DNA from: Caulobacter sp. AP07
GTDB taxonomy: Bacteria > Pseudomonadota > Alphaproteobacteria > Caulobacterales > Caulobacteraceae
DNA: 37,878 nt
NCBI RefSeq assembly: GCF_000281955.1
Contig: NZ_AKKF01000173.1
Coordinates: 1-37,878 of the forward strand
Reading direction: 5' to 3'
Shown here: in pieces, positions 1-5,511 of the stretch
How positions within the stretch are numbered: the stretch's first letter is position 1
How the letters are laid out: each line of letters opens with the position of its first letter
Made by a program: the position numbers and the translations under genes
Notes under the pieces: model-generated
Told to the model about the DNA's origin: nothing
Database searches by the model: none
Seen by the model: the letters and a program-made list of their open reading frames with translations, nothing else

Positions 1-204
1 CTGCTTGGACAGTTCGCCCTCGGTCGGGAAGCCAATATCGACATAGTCGCCGGTGACGATCGCCTGGCCCAGCGACTCCACGAGACCATAGGTCAGACTG
101 AGGCCAGGCTGCGTTCGGATCGCCAAGTTGGTTGTCCCCCCAAGTGCGCGTCTAGATGGATCGGGTCCTGTGTAGCGTGCTTCGCCTGTGCCCGGAACAA
201 TCAT
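1..204 (-). CDS. GntR-family transcriptional regulator, N-terminal part (runs off the left edge)
   Basis: The window holds only the first 68 codons of this gene. After about 35 poorly conserved residues the reading frame gives LSLTYGLVESLGQAIVTGDY followed by FPTEGELSKQ. This is the start of a GntR/FadR-type winged-helix DNA-binding domain, where an 'I..G.....LPSE.EL' pattern is usual. The ATG at 204 has no strong Shine-Dalgarno sequence, so the start could be further in. The gene lies directly downstream of, and on the same strand as, the galactonate/sugar-symporter operon, separated by a hairpin. It is therefore a candidate sugar-acid regulator, possibly of the FCD class. The effector domain is outside the window, so the ligand and subfamily cannot be judged. 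Confidence 0.75.
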   Translation of the reverse strand, partial: MIVPGTGEARYTGPDPSRRALGGTTNLAIRTQPGLSLTYGLVESLGQAIVTGDYVDIGFPTEGELSKQ

Positions 205-215
205 GTCAAAGACGA

Positions 216-247
216 AAGCCCCGCCACGGCGAACCGTGACGGGGCTT
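216..247 (-). terminator. Hairpin terminator after the galactonate operon
   Basis: A 14-base stem (AAGCCCCGCCACGG against CCGTGACGGGGCTT, one mismatched pair) closes a four-base loop. It sits 25 bases past the stop of the symporter gene and just before the GntR gene. On the minus strand it is followed by a T-rich stretch rather than a clean T run, so termination may be partial. Confidence 0.6.
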
Positions 248-272
248 GGGATTCAGGCCGGCTAGAAAGTCC

Positions 273-1829
273 TCACCACCAGGCGGCGTAGAGGGCGATC
301 AGGATCAGGACCACCCCGGCGCTGGCGATGTTGAAGACGTTGGTGGTCTTGTAGCTGACCCCCTCCAGCGACACGATGTTGACCTCTTTCTTCTGCGGCG
401 CGATCAGCGACACCAGCATGGCCGCGACCAGGGCCAGCACGAAGACCAGGCCCACGCGGTTCATGAAGGGCATGTGGGGCATGCCGAACTTCAGGGCCAG
501 GGACAGGATCACCGAGCCGGCCGTGGCCACCAGGGCGCTGGCGGTGGTGGCGCGCTTCCAGAACAGGCCCAGCATGAAGATCACCACGATGCCCGGGGTG
601 AAGAAGCCGGTATATTCCTGGATCAGCTGGAACACCTGGTCGGCGCCGCCCAGCAGCGGTTTGGCGGCGACGATGCCGATGATCACGGCGGTCACGGCGG
701 TGATCCGGCCCACCAGCACCAGGTGCTGCTCGGAGGAGCCCTTCTGGGCCTTGGCGTAGACGTCGAGGGTGAAGATGGTGGCGATCGAGTTGATCTTGGC
801 GGCCAGCGACGCGACGATCGCGGCCACCAGGGCGGCGAACACCAGGCCCAGCAGGCCGGGCGGCAGCAGCTTCATCATCTCCGGATAGGCCTGGTCGGGC
901 TTGAGCAGGTTGGGCGCCAGGATCAGGGCGGCCAGGCCCGGCACCACCACGATCAGCGGCATCAGCAGCTTGAGATAGGCGGCGAAGGCGATGCCCTTCT
1001 GGGCCTCCGCCAGGCTCTTGGCGCCGAGGGCGCGCTGGATGATGTACTGGTTGAAGCCCCAGTACGAGACGTTCATCACCCACAGGCCGCCGAACAGCAC
1101 GCTGAGGCCCGGCAGCTCCTTGTAGTGGGGGCTGGCCTTGTCCAGGATCATGTGGAAGTGCTCGGGGAACTTGGCCTGGATCTGCTGGAAGCCGGCCACC
1201 AGGCCGTGTCCGTCGCTGATCTTGTTGAGCGACAGGAAGACGATGATCAGGCCGCCGGTGATCAGCAGGGCCACCTGGACGATGTCGGTCAGGGCCACGG
1301 CCTTCAGGCCGCCCCACAACTGATAGGCCAGGGCGAACACGCCGATGATGATCAGGGCGGTCATCTGGTCGACGCCGGTCACGGTGTGCACGGCGATCGA
1401 GCCCAGCCACAGGATCGAGGTCAGGTTCACGAACACGTACAGGCCCAGCCAGAACACCGCCATAAGGGTGCGCACGCTGGGGCCGTACCGCTGCTCCAGG
1501 AACTGCGGCATGGTCGAGATGTTGTTTTTCAGGAAGATCGGCAGGAAGAACTTGCCGACGATCAGCAGGGTCAGCGCCGCCATCCACTCGTAGGAGGCGA
1601 TGGCCAGGCCCAGGGCGTAGCCCGAGCCGCTCATGCCGATGATCTGTTCGGCCGAGATGTTGGCGGCGATCAGCGAGGCGCCGATGGCCCACCAGGGCAG
1701 GGCCTTGCCGGCCAGGAAGTAGTCGGTGGAATCCTTCTTGTGCCCGCCCTTGTCGCGGGAAACCCACTGGGCCAGGCCGAAGATGGCGACGGCGTAGATC
1801 GCCAGGATGACGAAATCGATGGTTCTCAC
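273..1829 (-). CDS. Sodium:solute symporter (SSS family), vSGLT-like, probable galactose/glucose importer
   Basis: This is an inner-membrane protein of 518 residues with many hydrophobic segments. It closely resembles the Vibrio sodium/galactose symporter vSGLT: it has SLIAANISAEQIIGMSGSGY, IASYEWMAAL, YWGFNQYIIQRALGAKS and IQEYTGFFTPG in the same order. As I recall them, the vSGLT sugar contacts Gln69, Glu88, Asn260, Lys294 and Gln428 have counterparts here, but the Ser91 position (EWMS in vSGLT) reads EWMA. I chose the GTG at 1829 because AAAGGGGGA lies five bases before it and the first membrane helix follows at once. An ATG at 1898 would add 23 uncharacteristic residues and overlap dgoA. 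It is the last gene of the dehydratase-dgoK-dgoA operon, 49 bases after dgoA. Importing galactose released in the periplasm is the natural role; glucose is possible. Confidence 0.88.
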   Translation of the reverse strand: MRTIDFVILAIYAVAIFGLAQWVSRDKGGHKKDSTDYFLAGKALPWWAIGASLIAANISAEQIIGMSGSGYALGLAIASYEWMAALTLLIVGKFFLPIFLKNNISTMPQFLEQRYGPSVRTLMAVFWLGLYVFVNLTSILWLGSIAVHTVTGVDQMTALIIIGVFALAYQLWGGLKAVALTDIVQVALLITGGLIIVFLSLNKISDGHGLVAGFQQIQAKFPEHFHMILDKASPHYKELPGLSVLFGGLWVMNVSYWGFNQYIIQRALGAKSLAEAQKGIAFAAYLKLLMPLIVVVPGLAALILAPNLLKPDQAYPEMMKLLPPGLLGLVFAALVAAIVASLAAKINSIATIFTLDVYAKAQKGSSEQHLVLVGRITAVTAVIIGIVAAKPLLGGADQVFQLIQEYTGFFTPGIVVIFMLGLFWKRATTASALVATAGSVILSLALKFGMPHMPFMNRVGLVFVLALVAAMLVSLIAPQKKEVNIVSLEGVSYKTTNVFNIASAGVVLILIALYAAWW

Positions 1830-1878
1830 AGGGGTCCCCCCTTTAGGGCCGTATTCTCGTTGGTATTGGTAAGACGCT

Positions 1879-2514
1879 TCAGCTCGGAACTTCAGCATTC
1901 CAGGCCGCGACCAGGGCCTTGGCCCTTTGGCTCACGTCCTGGGCCGAATAGCCTGGGCGATAGAGTTCGCCGCCGACGCCGATGCCGGCGACGCCGGCCT
2001 CGACCCACGGCTTCAGATTGGCCGCGCCGACCCCGCCGACGGCGTAGACCGACACGTCCTTGGGCAGCACGTCGCGCACCGCCTTGATGTGGCCGGGGCC
2101 GAACGTGCCGGCCGGGAACAGTTTCAGCGAACGGGCCCCGGCCTTGACGGCGGCGAAGGCCTCGCTGGGCGTGGCGAAGCCCGGCATGACGGTCAGCCCC
2201 AGGCCGACGGCGTGGGCGATGACCTCGATGTCGATGTTGGGCGTGACGATCAGCTTGCCGCCGACCCCGACCACCTGGTCCACCGCCTGGGGCGACAGCA
2301 CGGTGCCCGCGCCGCACAGCGCCCGGTCGCCGAACGCGGCGCACAGCTTGCCGATGCTGACCAGCGGGTCGGGCGAGTTCAGCGGCACTTCGATGGCCTG
2401 GATTCCGGCCTCGACCAAGGCGGCGGCGACGTCGAGAATCTCCTCGGGCTTCACGCCGCGAAGGATCGCGACGATCGGCGGGGTCTTCGTGCCGGTCGGG
2501 TTAAGCAAGGACAT
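1879..2514 (-). CDS. dgoA: 2-dehydro-3-deoxy-6-phosphogalactonate aldolase
   Basis: This class I aldolase cleaves 2-keto-3-deoxy-6-phosphogalactonate to pyruvate and glyceraldehyde 3-phosphate, the last step of the De Ley-Doudoroff galactose pathway. The 211-residue protein has the KDPG/KDPGal aldolase barrel. It shows an early VAILRGV strand, the catalytic glutamate in IEVPLNSPDP (about residue 42), the GAGTV motif, and the Schiff-base lysine in LKLFPAGTFGP (about residue 131). IEVPLNSP and LKLFPA-FGP match E. coli DgoA better than Eda. The ATG at 2514 has GGAG three bases upstream; a GTG at 2523 is possible. The start overlaps the 3' end of dgoK by 14 bases, which implies translational coupling. 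Glycolytic-intermediate release makes it the exit point of the operon's pathway. Confidence 0.92.
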   Translation of the reverse strand: MSLLNPTGTKTPPIVAILRGVKPEEILDVAAALVEAGIQAIEVPLNSPDPLVSIGKLCAAFGDRALCGAGTVLSPQAVDQVVGVGGKLIVTPNIDIEVIAHAVGLGLTVMPGFATPSEAFAAVKAGARSLKLFPAGTFGPGHIKAVRDVLPKDVSVYAVGGVGAANLKPWVEAGVAGIGVGGELYRPGYSAQDVSQRAKALVAAWNAEVPS

Positions 2515-3445
2515 GAACTCCACTGTTCTTGGTAGAAGACAACGTTGTCAATCCGGCCAGGACGGCCGCGTCACCGTCCACGGCGACGCTGGAACCGCCA
2601 TGGGCGGCGATGGCCTGGGCGTAGAGGGCGCTGAGGGCTGGGGCGCCGATCAGCGACACCTGGCCGAGATTCCCAAACCAGCTTGAAGTGCTAGCGGTAT
2701 CACCGCCGATCAGCAGGCCCGACAGGAAGCCCATGGCCTCGTCCTTCGACAGGCCGTCCAACAATTGTCGGCTGCGGGTCTCGAAAATCAGGTGCGGCAG
2801 CACCGCCGGGCCCTTCTCGGCGATCCGGGCGACGCCCCGGGCGAAACCGGCGGACACCTGGTCGGGCGACTCGGCCCCGTCGCCCGGTGCGGCCCTGGCC
2901 AGGATCGAGTGCTCGCGCAGCAGGGCGAAGATCTCGCCGACCGGGGCGGTGAGGAAGCTGGTGATCGCCCCGTCCTCGACCACCACCCACTTGGTGTGGG
3001 TGCCGGGCAGGGCCAGCAGGCGCCGACCCTTGGCCAGGTCGGGGTTCATGGCCAGGGCGCCGAGGATCTGGGTCTCCTCGCCGCGCATCACGTCCGGCCC
3101 GCCCAGGGCGTTGACGCACGACAGGCCCGGGACGATGGCGACGGGCAGGCCGTCGGCGTCCAGGTGCAGCAGGCGCTCGCGGATGTCGGCCGCGCCGGCC
3201 GGGCAGGGGGCGTAGGGCGCCTCGACCCAGCCGTTGCGCGAGCCGACCATGCCGCACAGCAGGGCCCGCGACGGCCCCGCCTCGCGCCAGTCGCCGACCA
3301 GCGACAGGAAAGTGTCGCGCGGCGAGGCGGTCAGGGCGCCGATGCCCGGACCGTCGCGGCGGTCGAGCACGCTCTTGCCCTGGCGCAGATAGAGCCGCAG
3401 CCGCGAGGTGCCCCAGTCGCCGAAGATCGTGACGGACGGGTCCAT
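2501..3445 (-). CDS. dgoK: 2-dehydro-3-deoxygalactonokinase
   Basis: This cytoplasmic kinase phosphorylates 2-keto-3-deoxygalactonate with ATP. The 314-residue protein starts with the ASKHA-like phosphate loop GDWGTSRLRLYL, then CGMVGSRNGWVEAPY and LALPGTHTKWV, all hallmarks of the DgoK family. The ATG at 3445 overlaps the stop of the preceding dehydratase in a TGATG arrangement, so the two are probably translationally coupled. Oddities: codons near the 3' end (about 2660-2710 and 2501-2555) are unusually A/T-ending for this genome, and this part carries two LacI-operator-like palindromes. The C-terminal tail after DGDAAVLAGL looks like former non-coding DNA absorbed into the frame. The upstream in-frame starts at 3505 and beyond lie inside the dehydratase gene and were rejected. 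Confidence 0.92.
   Translation of the reverse strand: MDPSVTIFGDWGTSRLRLYLRQGKSVLDRRDGPGIGALTASPRDTFLSLVGDWREAGPSRALLCGMVGSRNGWVEAPYAPCPAGAADIRERLLHLDADGLPVAIVPGLSCVNALGGPDVMRGEETQILGALAMNPDLAKGRRLLALPGTHTKWVVVEDGAITSFLTAPVGEIFALLREHSILARAAPGDGAESPDQVSAGFARGVARIAEKGPAVLPHLIFETRSRQLLDGLSKDEAMGFLSGLLIGGDTASTSSWFGNLGQVSLIGAPALSALYAQAIAAHGGSSVAVDGDAAVLAGLTTLSSTKNSGVHVLA
2537..2550. promoter_or_regulatory. LacI-type palindrome (motif B) inside the dgoK tail
   Basis: AGACAACGTTGTCA contains a perfect 12-base palindrome with a central CG, as LacI/GalR-family operators have. It matches TGACARCGYTGTCA at 13 of 14 positions, a pattern I recall for NagR-type boxes in Xanthomonas. It lies 23 bases upstream of the dgoA start codon, inside the 3' end of dgoK. 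A consensus-like -35 hexamer TTGACA (minus strand, 2551 to 2546) overlaps it, but no convincing -10 follows. A similar site lies before the GH3 gene. Function is inferred only. Confidence 0.4.
2689..2702. promoter_or_regulatory. LacI-type operator (motif A) inside dgoK
   Basis: TGCTAGCGGTATCA differs from the perfect palindrome before the TonB receptor at two positions and from the GH35 promoter site at two. It lies in coding sequence for DTAS of DgoK. The surrounding 13 codons include seven ending in A or T, which is unusual here. It could serve as an intragenic operator or roadblock. A chance match of this quality somewhere in the window is not negligible. Confidence 0.4.
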
Positions 3446-5181
3446 CAATGCGACTCGCGGGTGACCACTGAACCGCTGGAGCCGACCAGGAAGTCGAGGT
3501 CGCAACCCTTGTCGGCCTGCAGCACGTGGTCGATGTAGAGCTTGGCGTAACCGCGCGTCGCCTTGGGCGGCGGCTGGTTCTCACGCCAGTGGGCCAGGCG
3601 GGTCGCCATCTCCTCGTCGGAGATCAGCAGGCTGAGCGAGCGGCTGGGACCGTCCAGCACGATCTCGTCGCCGTTGCGGACGATGGCCAGCGGGCCGCCG
3701 GCGTCGGCCTCGGGCGAGACGTGCAGGATGACGGTGCCGAAGGCCGTGCCGCTCATCCGCGCGTCGCTGATGCGGACCATGTCCTTGACGCCCTTTTCCA
3801 GCAGCTTGGTCGGCAGGGGCATGTTGCCGACTTCCGGCATGCCCGGATAGCCCTTGGGTCCGCAGCCCTTGAGCACCAGGATCGAGCCGGCGTCGACGTC
3901 CAGGTCGGGATCGTCGATGCGGGCCTTGAAGTCCTCGATGGTCTCGAACACCACGGCCTTGCCCTTGTGGCTGAGCAGCTCCGGACTGGCGGCGCTGGGC
4001 TTCATCACCGCCCCGCCGGGGGCCAGGTTGCCGCGCAGCACCCAGATGCCGCTGTCGGGTTTCACCGGGTTCTCGACGGTGCGAATGACCTCGGCGTTGT
4101 ACACTTCGGCCTGCGCGTACTGGGCCCCGATCGGCGCGCCGGTGACGGTCAGGGCGGTGGGGTCGAGGAAGGGTTCCAACTGCTTCATCACCGCCGGCAC
4201 GCCGCCGGCATAGTGCAGGTCTTCCATCAGGAAGCGGCCCGAGGGCTGCAGGTCGACCAGCAGCGGCACGTCGCGCGACAGGTTGTCGAAGTCCTCCAGG
4301 GTCAGCTCGACGCCCAGACGCCCGGCCAGGGCCAGCAGGTGGACCACGGCGTTGGTCGAGCCGCCGATCGCCGCGTGGACGCGCAGGGCGTTCTCGAAGG
4401 CGGCGCGGGTGGCGACCTGTGACATGGTCCGGCCGTCATGCACCATGCGCACGATGGTCCGGCCGGTCTCGTGCGACATCGCCTTGCGGCGGGCGTCCAC
4501 GGCGGGGATCGAGGCGTTGTAGGGCAGGCTCATGCCCATGGCCTCGACGATCGAGGCCATGGTCGAGGCGGTGCCCATGGTCATGCAGGTGCCGGGCGAG
4601 CGGCTCATGCCGCTCTCGGCCGACATGAAGTCGGGCAGGGTCATCTCGCCGGCCCGGACGGCCTCGGAGAACTTCCAGACGTCGGTGCCCGAGCCGATGT
4701 CCTTGCCGCGGAACTTTCCGTTCAGCATCGGGCCCGAGCTGATGACGATGGTCGGCAGGTCGACGCTGGCCGCGCCCATCATCTGGCCCGGCGTCGTTTT
4801 GTCGCACCCGCCCAGCAGCACCACGCCGTCGATCGGATTGCCGCGAATCGACTCCTCGACGTCCATCGCCAGGAGGTTGCGGAACAGCATGGCCGTGGGG
4901 CGCATCTGGGTCTCGCCCAGCGAGATGGCCGGGAACTCCAGCGGCAGGCCGCCGGCCTCCCAGACGCCGCGCTTCACGTGCTCGGCGATGTCGCGAAGAC
5001 CCGCGTTACAGGGGGTGATTTCCGACCAGGTGTTGCAGATTCCGATCACCGGCCGGCCGTCGAACACGTTGTCCGGCAAGCCCTGGCTCTTCATCCAGCT
5101 GCGATGGATAAACCCGTCGCGATCCAACTTGCCGTAGCTGCCGCTGCTGCGGAAGCGACCGCCCCCGTTTCCCTGACCCAT
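3445..5181 (-). CDS. IlvD/EDD-family sugar-acid dehydratase, probable D-galactonate dehydratase
   Basis: This is a cytoplasmic iron-sulfur dehydratase of 578 residues that would convert an aldonate to its 2-keto-3-deoxy form. The three cysteines expected to hold the [2Fe-2S] cluster are seen in TPCNAGL, GGCDKTTPG and PGTCMTMGTA (about residues 58, 126 and 199), spaced as in Caulobacter xylonate and Rhizobium arabinonate dehydratases. Co-transcription with dgoK and dgoA makes D-galactonate the most likely substrate, but the family also handles xylonate and L-arabinonate and sequence alone does not separate them. I chose the ATG at 5181, preceded by AGGGAAG, over a GTG at 5199 that lacks a ribosome site. 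It is the first gene of the operon. It stands in for the unrelated enolase-family DgoD of E. coli. Confidence 0.9.
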   Translation of the reverse strand: MGQGNGGGRFRSSGSYGKLDRDGFIHRSWMKSQGLPDNVFDGRPVIGICNTWSEITPCNAGLRDIAEHVKRGVWEAGGLPLEFPAISLGETQMRPTAMLFRNLLAMDVEESIRGNPIDGVVLLGGCDKTTPGQMMGAASVDLPTIVISSGPMLNGKFRGKDIGSGTDVWKFSEAVRAGEMTLPDFMSAESGMSRSPGTCMTMGTASTMASIVEAMGMSLPYNASIPAVDARRKAMSHETGRTIVRMVHDGRTMSQVATRAAFENALRVHAAIGGSTNAVVHLLALAGRLGVELTLEDFDNLSRDVPLLVDLQPSGRFLMEDLHYAGGVPAVMKQLEPFLDPTALTVTGAPIGAQYAQAEVYNAEVIRTVENPVKPDSGIWVLRGNLAPGGAVMKPSAASPELLSHKGKAVVFETIEDFKARIDDPDLDVDAGSILVLKGCGPKGYPGMPEVGNMPLPTKLLEKGVKDMVRISDARMSGTAFGTVILHVSPEADAGGPLAIVRNGDEIVLDGPSRSLSLLISDEEMATRLAHWRENQPPPKATRGYAKLYIDHVLQADKGCDLDFLVGSSGSVVTRESH

Positions 5182-5228
5182 GTTCTTCCCTGACGCCACG
5201 GACGACTACTCGTGTCCGGTACGCGGCA

Positions 5229-5255
5229 TTTATAGTATAATAATGATGGTTGCAA
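5229..5255 (-). promoter_or_regulatory. Candidate promoter of the galactonate operon
   Basis: On the minus strand TTGCAA is followed after 15 bases by TATAAA, in an AT-rich patch that stands out from the GC-rich surroundings and also holds an overlapping TATACT. It is 48 bases upstream of the dehydratase start. Spacing is short of the usual 17, so the exact -10 box is uncertain. Confidence 0.35.
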
Positions 5256-5368
5256 ACGCCTGGGACGCTGTGACGCATTGCCAGGAACGACCTGAAGGCG
5301 TGATTTGCCTGCTGGTACGCGGGTTTACCGCAAGGCCTGTGGCCCAAAAGTCGCCCTTCCGCCCGAAA

Positions 5369-5382
5369 TGATAGCGCTATCA
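5369..5382. promoter_or_regulatory. Perfect LacI/GalR-type operator (motif A) between the galactonate operon and the TonB receptor
   Basis: TGATAGCGCTATCA is a perfect 14-base palindrome with the central CG typical of LacI/GalR-family operators. It lies in the 330-base divergent intergenic region (5182-5511), 129 bases before the TonB-receptor start and 187 bases before the dehydratase start. Related sites lie at 5433, 10165, 29789 and 2689. The repressor gene is not in the window. Confidence 0.7.
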
Positions 5383-5403
5383 ATTTCGGCTTGTAAGTAT
5401 CAC

Positions 5404-5409
5404 TTATAT
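5404..5409 (+). promoter_or_regulatory. Candidate -10 box for the TonB receptor
   Basis: ACTTATATGA resembles ACTTATACTA at the GH35 promoter. Placing a -10 here would put the operator at 5369-5382 over the -35 region, which fits repression. No recognisable -35 consensus is seen, so this is tentative. Confidence 0.28.
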
Positions 5410-5432
5410 GACTAAAGGTCCCATTCAGATCG

Positions 5433-5446
5433 TGTGACCGCTACCG
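5433..5446. promoter_or_regulatory. Weaker second motif-A operator before the TonB receptor
   Basis: TGTGACCGCTACCG matches the reversed GH35-promoter site at 11 of 14 positions and shares ACCGCTACC with the site before GH3. Its centre is 64 bases from the perfect palindrome at 5369, about six helical turns, which would suit a looped repressor. Confidence 0.4.
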
Positions 5447-5511
5447 GCGGCGCACGTCACCAGCGCCCTTAGAGCGTTGGGACGGATCTCATCTGGGGGA
5501 AGGAAACCGCA

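Noticed and set aside
246..2087. Long open frame on the plus strand opposite the symporter and aldolase genes
   Set aside because: It is rich in Gly, His, Gln and Arg with no recognisable domain, and lies antisense to two well-supported genes. High GC keeps such frames open.
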